From Hydractinia symbiolongicarpus (lineage: Eukaryota > Cnidaria > Hydrozoa > Anthoathecata > Hydractiniidae): a DNA stretch of 64,000 nucleotides. The stretch lies in contig NC_079884.1 in the NCBI RefSeq assembly GCF_029227915.1, forward strand, positions 4,838,001 through 4,902,000, in the 5' to 3' direction. How positions within the stretch are numbered: position 1 is the first letter of the stretch; each line of letters starts with the position of its first letter. Made by a program: the position numbers and the translations under genes. The notes under the pieces are model-generated. The model worked only from the letters and a program-made list of their open reading frames with translations. It was not told the DNA's origin and searched no databases. Shown here piece by piece: positions 1 through 10,800 of this stretch.

Positions 1-2951
1 GGTGAAATAATAATTCAAATAATCGTTTGGGAAATTAGTTTACTCACAGGGTACTTTCTTTGTATACATTCGACTATACGGGCCAAGCCCGGGATTTACG
101 GGAAATCGCGGGTTTTCGATTGCCGGCAATTAAACTTCTTTTATTCAGCGTCTCATCAAAAATGAAAACATTTTTAAAAACTACAAGTCTTATGGGCTTT
201 AGTGGTGAAATAATAATTTAAAAAATCGTTCGGGAAATGAGTTTACACCCCGGATACTTTCTTTGTATACTTTTGACTATACGGGCCGAGTCCGGGATTT
301 ACGGGAAATCGCAGGTTTTCGTTTGCCAGCTATTAAACTTCTTTTATTCAGCGTCTCATCAAAAATGAAAACATTTTTGAAAACTAAAAGTCTCATGCGT
401 TTTAGTGGTGAAAAAACAAATTAAAAAATCGTTCGGGAAATGAGTTTACTCCCTGGGTACTATCTTTGTATACTTTTGACTATACGGGCCAAGCCCGGGA
501 TTTGCGGGAAATCTCGGGTTTTCGTTTGCCGGCGATTAAACCTCTTTCATTAAGCGTCTCATCAAAAATGAAAACATTTCTGAAAACTACAAGTCTCATG
601 CGTTTTAGTGGTGAAAAAATAACTTAAAAAATCGTTCCGGAAATGAGTTTACTCCCTGGGTACTTTCTTTGTATACTTTTGACTATACGGGCCGAGTCCG
701 GGATTTACGGGAAATCGCGGGTTTTCGTTTGCCGGCGATTAAACTTCTTTTATTCAGCGTCTTATCAAAAATGAAAACATTTTTATAAACTACAAGTCTC
801 ATGGGCTTTAGTGGTGAAATAATAATTCAAATAATCGTTTGGGAAATTAGTTTACTCACAGGGTACTTTCTTTGTATACATTCGACTATACGGGCCAAGC
901 CCGGGATTTACGGGAAATCGCGGGTTTTCGTTTGCCGGCGATTAAACCTGTTTCATTAAGCGTCTCATCAAAAATGAAAACATTTTTGAAAACTGCAAGT
1001 CTCATGCGTTTTAGTGGTGAAAAGATAATTGAAAAAATCGTTTCGGAAATGAGTTTACTCACAGGGTACTTTCTTTGTATACATTCGACTATACGGGCCA
1101 AGCCCGGGATTTACGGGAAATCGCAGGTTTTCGTTTGCCGGCTATTAAACTTCTTTTATTCAGCGTCTCATCAAAAATGAGAACATTTTTGAAAACTACA
1201 AGTCTCATGCGTTTTAGTGGTGAAAAAATAAATTAAAAAATCGTTCGGGAAATGAGTTTACTCCCTGGGTACTATCTTTGTATACTTTTGACTATACGGG
1301 CCAAGCCCGGGATTTACGGGAAATCTCGTGTTTTCGTTTGCCGGCGATTAAACCTCTTTCATTAAGCGTCTCATCAAAAATGAAAACAATTCTGAAAACT
1401 ACAAGTCTCATGCGTTTTAGTGGTGAAAAAATAACTTAAAAAATCGTTCCGGAAATGAGTTTACTCCCTGGGTACTTTCTTTGTATACTTTTGACTATAC
1501 TGGCCGAGACCGGGATTTACGGGAAATCGCGGGTTTTTGTTTGCCGGCGATTAAACAACTTTCATTAAACGTCTCATCAAAAATGAAAACATTTCTGAAA
1601 ACTACAAGTCTCATGCGTTTTAGTGGAGAAAATTAATTTAAAAAATCGTTCGGGAAATGAGTTTACTCCCTGGGTACTTTCTTTGTATACTTTTGACTAT
1701 ACGGGCCGAGTTCGGGATTTACGGGAAGTCGTGGATTTTCGTTTGCCGGCAATTAAACTTCTTTTATTCAGCGTCTTATCAAAAATGAAAACATTTTTAT
1801 AAACTACAAGTCTCATGGGCTTTAGTGGTGAAATAATAATTCAAATAATCGTTTGGGAAATAAGTTTACTCACAGGGTACTTTCTTTGTATACATTCGAC
1901 TATACGGGCCAAGCCCGGGATTTACGGGAAATCGCGGGTTTTCGTTTGCCGGCAATTAAACTTCTTTTATTCAGCGTCTCATCAAAAATGAAAACATTTT
2001 TAAAAACTACAAGTCTTATGGGCTTTAGTGGTGAAATAATAATTTAAAAAATCGTTCGGGAAATGAGTTTACACCCCGGATACTTTCTTTGTATACTTTT
2101 GACTATACGGGCCGAGTCCGGGATTTACGGGAAATCGCAGGTTTTCGTTTGCCAGCTATTAAACTTCTTTTATTCAGCGTCTCATCAAAAATGAAAACAT
2201 TTTTGAAAACTAAAAGTCTCATGCGTTTTAGTGGTGAAAAAATAAATTAAAAAATCGTTCGGGAAATGAGTTTACTCCCTGGGTACTATCTTTGTATACT
2301 TTTGACTATACGGGCCAAGCCCGGGATTTACGGGAAATCTCGGGTTTTCGTTTGCCGGCGATTAAACCTCTTTCATTAAGCGTCTCATCAAAAATGAAAA
2401 CATTTCTGAAAACTACAAGTCTCATGCGTTTTAGTGGTGAAAAAATAACTTAAAAAATCGTTCCGGAAATGAGTTTACTCCCTGGGTACTTTCTTTGTAT
2501 ACTTTTGAATATACGGGCCGAGTCCGGGATTTACGGGAAATCGCGGGTTTTCGTTTGCCGGCGATTAAACTTCTTTTATTCAGCGTCTTATCAAAAATGA
2601 AAACATTTTTATAAACTACAAGTCTCATGGGCTTTAGTGGTGAAATAATAATTCAAATAATCGTTTGGGAAATTAGTTTACTCACAGGGTACTTTCTTTG
2701 TATACATTCGACTATACGGGCCAAGCCCGGGATTTACGGGAAATCGCGGGTTTTCGTTTGCCGGCGATTAAACCTGTTTCATTAAGCGTCTCATCAAAAA
2801 TGAAAACATTTTTGAAAACTGCAAGTCTCATGCGTTTTAGTGGTGAAAAGATAATTGAAAAAATCGTTTCGGAAATGAGTTTACTCACAGGGTACTTTCT
2901 TTGTATACATTCGACTATACGGGCCAAGCCCGGGATTTACGGGAAATCGCG
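1..2951 (+). repeat. 9-monomer higher-order repeat, two copies (~1,826 bp)
   Basis: The sequence from base 1 to about 1,118 recurs from 1,827 to about 2,944 with only scattered single-base differences, for example 'gaaattag' against 'gaaataag' near 32/1,858. The rare strings 'taattcaaataatcg' and 'aagtcttatggg' recur at the same 1,826 bp offset. Past about 1,118 the copies enter different monomer subfamilies. The same subfamily run also appears near 9,327 and 17,843. Confidence 0.85.
874..1076 (+). repeat. Representative satellite monomer (203 bp)
   Basis: This copy is counted from GTATAC to the base before the next GTATAC. In order it holds: the palindrome GTATAC; a GC-rich block with the small hairpin CGGGC-CAA-GCCCG; CCCGGG; the core gccggc; a 'ttaaac' variable zone; the inverted repeat CAAAAATG-AAAA-CATTTTTG near 970-990; the stretch 'tgcgttttagtggtga'; and an A-rich run ending 'gaaaaaatcg' before 'gagtttactc'. 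About 13 CpG sites lie in the 203 bp, mostly in the first third. Because 203 is not a multiple of 3, each reading frame shifts from one monomer to the next, which limits open frames to about 1-2 monomers. Confidence 0.9.
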
Positions 2952-4130
2952 GGTTTTTGTTTGCTGGCGATTAAACAACTTTCATTAAACGTCTCATCAA
3001 AAATGAAAACATTTCTGAAAACTACAAGTCTCATGCGTTTTAGTGGTGAAAATTAATTTAAAAAATCGTTCGGGAAATGAGTTTACTCCCTGGGTACTTT
3101 CTTTCTATACTTTTAACTATACGGGCCGAGTCCGGGATTTACGGGAAGTCGCGGGTTTTCGTTTGCCGGCAATTAAACTTCTTTTATTCAGCTTCTCATC
3201 AAAAATGAAAACATTTTTAAAAACTACAAGTCTCATGGGCTTTAGTGGTGAAATAATAATTTACAAAATCGTTCGGGAAATGAGTTTACACCCCGGGTAC
3301 TTTCTTTGTATACTTTTGACTATACGGGCCGAGTCCGGGATTTATGGTAAATCGCAGGTTTTCGTTTGCCGGCTATTAAACTTCTTTTATTCAGCGTCTC
3401 AACAAAAATGAAAACATTTTTGAAAACTACAAGTCTCATGCGTTTTAGTGGTGAAAAAATAAATTAAAAAATCGTTCGGGAAATGAGTTTACTCCCTGGG
3501 TACTATCTTTGTATACTTTTGACTATACGGGCCAAGCCCGGGATTTACGGGAAATCGCGGGTTTTTGTTTGCTGGCGATTAAACAACTTTCATTAAACGT
3601 CTCATCAAAAATGAAAACATTTCTGAAAACTACAAGTCTCATGCGTTTTAGTGGTGAAAATTAATTTAAAAAATCGTTCGGGAAATGAGTTTACTCCCTG
3701 GGTACTTTCTTTCTATACTTTTAACTATACGGGCCGAGTCCGGGATTTACGGGAAGTCGCGGGTTTTCGTTTGCCGGCAATTAAACTTCTTTTATTCAGC
3801 TTCTCATCAAAAATGAAAACATTTTTAAAAACTACAAGTCTCATGGGCTTTAGTGGTGAAATAATAATTTACAAAATCGTTCGGGAAATGAGTTTACACC
3901 CCGGGTACTTTCTTTGTATACTTTTGACTATACGGGCCGAGTCCGGGATTTATGGTAAATCGCAGGTTTTCGTTTGCCGGCTATTAAACTTCTTTTATTC
4001 AGCGTCTCAACAAAAATGAAAACATTTTTGAAAACTACAAGTCTCATGCGTTTTAGTGGTGAAAAAATAAATTAAAAAATCGTTCGGGAAATGAGTTTAC
4101 TCCCTGGGTACTATCTTTGTATACTTTTGA
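2915..4130 (+). repeat. Tandem duplication of a 3-monomer unit (608 bp)
   Basis: Two adjacent copies, about 2,915-3,522 and 3,523-4,130, look identical. They share diagnostic variants: 'ttgctggcgattaaacaac', 'ctttctatacttttaac', 'cagcttctcatc', 'atttacaaaatcg', 'ggtaaatcgcagg' and 'tctcaacaaaaatg'. The junction falls in sequence shared by the flanking monomers, so its exact base cannot be fixed. A single copy of the unit sits near 12,040-12,650. Confidence 0.85.
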
Positions 4131-4619
4131 CTATACGGGCCAAGCCCGGGATTTACGGGAAATCTCGGGTTTTCGTTTGCCGGCGATTAAACCTCTTTCA
4201 TTAAGCGTTTCATCAAAAATGAAAACATTTCTGAAAACTACAAGTCTCATGCGTTTTAGTGGTGAAAAAATGACTTAAAAAATCGTTCCGGAAATGAGTT
4301 TACTCCCTGGGTACTTTCTTTGTATACTTTTGACTATACGGGCCGAGTCCGGGATTTACGGGAAATCGCGGGTTTTTGTTTGCCGGCGATTAAACAACTT
4401 TCATTAAACGTCTCATCAAAAATGAAAACATTTCTGAAAACTACAAGTCTCATGCGTTTTAGTGGAGAAAATTAATTTAAAAATCGTTCGGGAAATGAGT
4501 TTACTCCCTGGGTACTTTCTTTGTATACTTTTGACTATACGGGCCGAGTTCGGGATTTACGGGAAGTCGCGGATTTTCGTTTGCCGGCAATTAAACTTCT
4601 TTTATTCAGCGTCTCATCA

Positions 4620-5030
4620 AAAATGAAAACATTTTTAAAAACTACAAGTCTCATGGGCTTTAGTGGTGAAATAATAACTTAAAAAATCGTTCGGGAAATG
4701 AGTTTACACCCCGGGTACTTTCTTTGTATACTTTTGACTATACGGGCCGAGTCCGGGATTTACGGGAAATCGCAGGTTTTCGTTTGCCGGCTATTAAACT
4801 TCTTTTATTCAGCGTCTCATCAAAAATGAAAACATTTTTAAAAACTACAAGTCTCATGGGCTTTAGTGGTGAAATAATAACTTAAAAAATCGTTCGGGAA
4901 ATGAGTTTACACCCCGGGTACTTTCTTTGTATACTTTTGACTATACGGGCCGAGTCCGGGATTTACGGGAAATCGCAGGTTTTCGTTTGCCGGCTATTAA
5001 ACTTCTTTTATTCAGCGTCTCATCAAAAAT
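4620..5030 (+). repeat. Single-monomer tandem duplication (203 bp)
   Basis: Two successive monomers share the same variants: 'gggctttagtggtgaaataataac', 'ttacaccccggg', 'cgcaggttttcg' and 'ggctattaaac'. Elsewhere this subfamily is normally followed by a different one. In the related block near 13,100-13,200 two monomers of this stretch are missing, so copy number here has changed locally. Confidence 0.7.
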
Positions 5031-5535
5031 GAAAACATTTTTGAAAACTACAAGTCTCATGCGTTTTAGTGGTGAAAAAATAAATTAAAAAATCGTTCGG
5101 GAAATGAGTTTACTCCCTGGGTACTATCTTTGTATACTTTTGACTATACGGGCCAAGCCCGGGATTCACGGGAAATCTCGGGTTTTCGTTTGCCGGCGAT
5201 TAAACCTCTTTCTTTAAGCGTCTCATCAAAAATGAAAACATTTTTGAAAACTACAAGTCTCATGCGTTTTAGTGGTGAATAAATAAATTAAAAAATCGTT
5301 CGGGAAATGAGTTTACTCCCTGGGTACTATCTTTGTATACTTTTGAGTATACGGGCCAAGCCCGGGATTTACGGGAAATCTCGGGTTTTCGTTTGCCGGC
5401 GATTAAACCTCTTTCATTAAGCGTCTCATCAAAAATGAAAACATTTTTGAAAACTACAAGTCTCATGCGTTTTAGTGTTGAAAAAATAAATTAAAAAATC
5501 GTTCCGCAAATGAGTTTACTCACAGGGTACTTTCT

Positions 5536-5940
5536 TTGTATACATTCGACTATACGGGCCAAGCCCGGGATTTACGGGAAATCGCGGGTTTTCGTTTGCC
5601 AGCGATTAAACCTGTTTCATTAAGCGTCTCATCAAAAATGAAAACATTTTTGAAAACTGCAAGTCTCATGCGTTTTAGTGGTGAAAAGATAATTGAAAAA
5701 ATCGTTTCGGAAATGAGTTTACTCACAGGGTACTTTCTTTGTATACATTCGACTATACGGCCAAGCCCGGGATTTACGGGAAATCGCGGGTTTTCGTTTG
5801 CCAGCGATTAAACCTGTTTCATTAAGCGTCTCATCAAAAATGAAAACATTTTTGAAAACTGCAAGTCTCATGCGTTTTAGTGGTGAAAAGATAATTGAAA
5901 AAATCGTTTCGGAAATGAGTTTACTCACAGGGTACTTTCT
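5536..5940 (+). repeat. Single-monomer tandem duplication with 1-bp loss
   Basis: Two adjacent copies begin near 5,536 and 5,738. Both carry 'gccagcgattaaacctg', 'aactgcaagtc' and 'gataattgaaaaaatcg'. The second has lost one G in 'actatacggcc' (about 5,757), making it 202 bp. The equivalent block near 13,643 has only one copy. Confidence 0.75.
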
Positions 5941-6079
5941 TTGTACACATTCGACTATACGGGCCAAGCCTGGGATTTACGGGAAATCGCGGGTTTTTGT
6001 TTGCCGGCGATTAAACAACTTTCATTAAACGTCTCATCAAAAATGAAAACATTTCTGAAAACTACAAGTCTCATGCGTT

Positions 6080-9000
6080 TTAGTGGAGAAAATTAATTTA
6101 AAAAATCGTTCGGGAAATGAGTTTACTCCCTGGGTACTTTCTTTGTATACTTTTGACTATACGGGCCGAGTTCGGGATTTACGGGAAGTCGCGGATTTTC
6201 GTTTGCCGGCAATTAAACTTCTTTTATTCAGCGTCTCATCAAAAATGAAAACATTTTTAAAAACTACAAGTCTCATGGGCTTTAGTGGTGAAATAATAAT
6301 TTAAAAAATCGTTCGGGAAATGAGTTTACACCCCGGGTACTTTCTTTGTATACTTTTGACTATACGGGCCGAGTCCGGGATTTACAGGAAATCGCAGGTT
6401 TTCGTTTGCCGGCTCTTAAACTTCTTTTATTCAGCGTCTCATCAAAAATGAAAACATTTTTGAAAACTACAAGTCCCATGCGTTTTAGTGGTGAAAAAAT
6501 AAATTAAAAAATCGTTCGGGAAATGAGTTTACTCCGTGGGTACTATCTTTGTATACTTTTGACTATACGGGCCAAGCCCGGGATTTACGGGAAATCTCGG
6601 GTTTTCGTTTGCCGGCGATTAAACCTCTTTCATTAAGCGTCTCATCAAAAATGAAAACATTTCTGAAAACTACAAGTCTCATGCGTTTTAGTGGTGAAAA
6701 AATAACTTAAAAAATCGTTCCGGAAATGAGTTTACTCCCTGGGTACTTTCTTTGTATACTTTTGACTATACGGGCCGAGTCCGGGATTTACGGGAAATCG
6801 CGAGTTTTTGTTTGCCGGCGATTAAACAACTTTCATTAAACGTCTCATCAAAAATGAAAACATTTCTGAAAACTACAAGTCTCATGCGTTTTAGTGGAGA
6901 AAATTAATTTAAAAAATCGTTCGGGAAATGAGTTTACTCCCTGGGTACTTTCTTTGTATACTTTTGACTATACGGGCCGAGTTCGGGATTTACGGGAAGT
7001 CGCGGATTTTCGTTTGCCGGCAATTAAACTTCTTTTATTCAGCGTCTCATCAAAAATGAAATCATTTTTAAAAACTACAAGTCTCATGGGCTTTAGTGGT
7101 GAAATAATAATTTAAAAAATCGTTCAGGAAATGAGTTTACACCCCGGGTACTTTCTTTGTATACTTTTGACTATACGGGCCGAGTCCGGGATTTACGGGA
7201 AATCGCAGGTTTTCGTTTGCCGGCTATTAAACTTCTTTTATTCAGCGTCTCATCAAAAATGAAAACATTTTTGAAAACTACAAGTCTCATGCGTTTTAGT
7301 GGTGAAAAAATAAATTAAAAAATCGTTCGGGAAATGAGTTTACTCCCTGGGTACTATCTTTGTATACTTTTGACTATACGGGCCAAGCCCGGGATTTACG
7401 GGAAATCTCGGGTTTTTGTTTGCCGGCGATTAAACCTCTTTCATTAAGCGTCTCATCAAAAATGAAAACATTTTTGAAAACTGCAAGTCTCATGCGTTTT
7501 AGTGGTGAAAAGTTAATTGAAAAAATCGTTCGTAAATGAGTTTACTCACATGGTACTTTCTTTGTACACATTCGACTATACGGACAAGCCCGGGATTTAC
7601 GGGAAATCGCGGGTTTTTGTTTGCCGGCGATTAAACAACTTTCATTAAACGTCTCATCAAAAATGAAAACATTTCTGAAAACTACAAGTCTCATGCGTTT
7701 TAGTGGAGAAAATTAATTTAAAAAATCGTTCGGGAAATGAGTTTACTCCCTGGGTACTTTCTTTGTATACTTTTGACTATACGGGCCGAGTTCGGGATTT
7801 ACGGGAAGTCGCGGATTTTCGTTTGCCGGCAATTAAACTTCTTTTATTCAGCGTCTCATCAAAAATGAAAACATTTTTAAAAACTACAAGTCTCATGGGC
7901 TTTAGTGGTGAAATAATAATTTAAAAAATCGTTCGGGAATTGAGTTTACACCCCGGGTACTTTCTTTGTATACTTTTGACTATACGGGCCGAGTCCGGGA
8001 TTTACGGGAAATCGCAGGTTTTCGTTTTCCGGCTATTAAACTTCTTTTATTCAGCGTCTCATCAAAAATGAGAACATTTTTGAAAACTACAAGTCTCATG
8101 CGTTTTAGTGGTGAAAAAATAAATTAAAAAATCGTTCGGGAAATGAGTTTACTCCCTGGGTACTATCTTTGTATACTTTTGACTATACGGGCCAAGCCCG
8201 GGATTTACGGGAAATCTCGTGTTTTCGTTTGCCGGCGATTAAACCTCTTTCATTAAGCGTCTCATCAAAAATGAAAACATTTCTGAAAACTACAAGTCTC
8301 ATGCGTTTTAGTGGTGAAAAAATAACTTAAAAAATCGTTCCGGAAATGAGTTTACTCCCTGGGTACTTTCTTTGTATACTTTTGACTATACGGGCCGAGT
8401 CCGGGATTTACGGGAAATCGCGGGTTTTTGTTTGCCGGCGATTAAACACCTTTCATTAAACGTCTCATCAAAAATGAAAACATTTCTGAAAACTACAAGT
8501 CTCATGCGTTTTAGTGGAGAAAATTAATTTAAAAAATCGTTCGGGAAATGAGTTTACTCCCTGGGTACTTTCTTTGTATACTTTTGACTATACGGGCCGA
8601 GTTCGGGATTTACGGGAAGTCGCGGATTTTCGTTTGCCGGCAATTTAACTTCTTTTATTCAGCGTCTCATCAAAAATGAAAACATTTTTAAAAACTACAA
8701 GTCTCATGGGCTTTAGTGGTGAAATAATAATTTAAAAAATCGTTCGGGAAATGAGTTTACACCCCGGGTACTTTCTTTGTATACCTTTGACTATACGGGC
8801 CGAGTCCGGGATTTACGGGAAATCGCAGGTTTTCGTTTGCCAGCTATTAAACTTCTTTTATTCAGCGTCTCATCAAAAATGAAAACATTTTTGAAAACTA
8901 AAAGTCTCATGCGTTTTAGTGGTGAAAAAATAAATTAAAAAATCGTTCGGGAAATGAGTTTACTCCCTGGGTACTATCTTTGTATACTTTTGACTATATG

Positions 9001-9110
9001 GGCCAAGCCCGGGATTTACGGGAAATCTCGGGTTTTCGTTTGCCGGCGATTAAACCTCTTTCATTAAGCGTCTCATCAAAAATGAAAACATTTCTGAAAA
9101 CTACAAGTCT
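6080..9110 (+). repeat. Regular 4-monomer higher-order repeat (~811 bp), first block
   Basis: Four subfamilies follow each other in fixed order: a 'gagaaaattaattt/ggcaattaaac' monomer, a 'ggctattaaac' monomer, a 'cctctttcattaagcg' monomer and an 'aactttcattaaacg' monomer. The first member starts near 6,080, 6,892, 7,701 and 8,512, spacings of 809-812 bp. The order breaks after about 9,110, where the fourth member is replaced by a 'ttcttttattcagcg' monomer. Confidence 0.85.
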
Positions 9111-9326
9111 CATGCGTTTTAGTGGTGAAAAAATAACTTAAAAAATCGTTCCGGAAATGAGTTTACTCCCTGGGTACTTTCTTTGTATACTTTTGACTAT
9201 ACGGGCCGAGTCCGGGATTTACGGGAAATGGCGGGTTTTCGTTTGCCGGCGATTAAACTTCTTTTATTCAGCGTCTTATCAAAAATGAAAACATTTTTAT
9301 AAACTACAAGTCTCATGGGCTTTAGT

Positions 9327-10800
9327 GGTGAAATAATAATTCAAATAATCGTTTGGGAAATTAGTTTACTCACAGGGTACTTTCTTTGTATACATTCGTC
9401 TATACGGGCCAAGCCCGGGATTTACGGGAAATCGCGGGTTTTCGTTTGCCGGCAATTAAACTTCTTTTATTCAGCGTCTCATCAAAAATGAAAACATTTT
9501 TAAAAACTACAAGTCTTATGGGCTTTAGTGGTGAAATAATAATTTAAAAAATCGTTCGGGAAATGAGTTTACACCCCGGGTACTTTCTTCGTATACTTTT
9601 GACTATACGGGCCGAGTCCGGGATTTACGGGAAATCGCAGGTTTTCGTTTGCCAGCTATTAAACTTCTTTTATTTAGCGTCTCATCAAAAATGAAAACAT
9701 TTTTGAAAACTAAAAGTCTCATGCGTTTTAGTGGTGAAAAAATAAATTAAAAAATCGTTCGGGAAATGAGTTTACTCCCTGGGTACTATCTTTGTATACT
9801 TTTGACTATACGGGCCAAGCCCGGGATTTACGGGAAATCTCGGGTTTTCGTTTGCCGGCGATTAAACCTCTTTCATTAAGCGTCTCATCAAAAATGAAAA
9901 CATTTCTGAAAACTACAAGTCTCATGCGTTTTAGTGGTGAAAAAATAACTTAAAAAATCGTTCCGGAAATGAGTTTACTCCCTGGGTACTTTCTTTGTAT
10001 ACTTTTGACTATACGGGCCGAGTCCGGGATTTACGGGAAATCGCGGGTTTTCGTTTGCCGGCGATTAAACTTCTTTTATTCAGCGTCTTATCAAAAATGA
10101 AAACATTTTTATAAACTACAAGTCTCATGGACTTTAGTGGTGAAATAATAATTCAAATAATCGTTTGGGAAATTAGTTTACTCACAGGGTACTTTCTTTG
10201 TATACATTCGACTATACGGGCCAAGCCCGGGATTTACGGGAAATCGCGGGTTTTCGTTTGCCGGCTATTAAACCTGTTTCATTAAGCGTCTCATCAAAAA
10301 TGAAGACATTTTTGAAAACTGCAAGTCTCATGCGTTTTAGTGGTGAAATGATAATTGAAAAAATAGTTTCGGAAATGAGTTTACTCACAGGGTACTTTCT
10401 TTGTATACATTCGACTATACGGGCCAAGCCCGGGATTTACGGGAAATCGCGGGTTTTTGTTTGCTGGCGATTAAACAACTTTCATTAAACGTCTCATCAA
10501 AAATGAAAACATTTCTGAAAACTACAAGTCTCATGCGTTTTAGTGGTGAAAATTAATTTAAAAAATCGTTCGGGAAATGAGTTTACTCCCTGGGTACTTT
10601 CTTTCTATACTTTTAACTATACGGGCCGAGTCCGGGATTTACGGGAAGTCGCGGGTTTTCGTTTGCCGGCAATTAAACTTCTTTTATTCAGCGTCTCATC
10701 AAAAATGAAAACATTTTTAAAAACTACAAGTCTCATGGGCTTTAGTGGTGAAATAATAATTTAAAAAATCGTTCGGGAAATGAGTTTACACCCCGGGTAC
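9327..10800 (+). repeat. Segment related to 1,827-3,300 (offset ~7,500 bp)
   Basis: The run of subfamilies starting with 'taattcaaataatcg' at about 1,835 recurs at about 9,335. The 'ctttctatacttttaac' monomer at about 3,100 recurs at about 10,600. Offsets are 7,500 bp (about 37 monomers). Point differences are more frequent than in the 8.5 kb copy, for example 'ttacaaaatcg' against 'ttaaaaaatcg'. It overlaps the left side of the block that also pairs at 8,516 bp. Confidence 0.7.

Noticed and set aside
886-1101. Hammerhead ribozyme on the minus strand: TGATGAG directly after a hairpin, followed by GAAAC, as in known satellite ribozymes
   Set aside because: The core would need C where U is found, no stem II forms between the two boxes, no stem III pairing with the GAAA side is visible, and most subfamilies lack the GAAAC string. 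A covariance-model search would settle it; a significant hit with all three stems would overturn this.
872-1180. Open frames of about 61-122 codons throughout the array, on both strands (for example 872-1,180 +, 886-1,101 -, 3,043-3,411 +)
   Set aside because: They recur with the satellite period, overlap each other on both strands, often depend on a TTG start, and are closed or opened by single-base variation between monomers (for example TAA against TAC near 3,262). No domain or codon signature supports translation.
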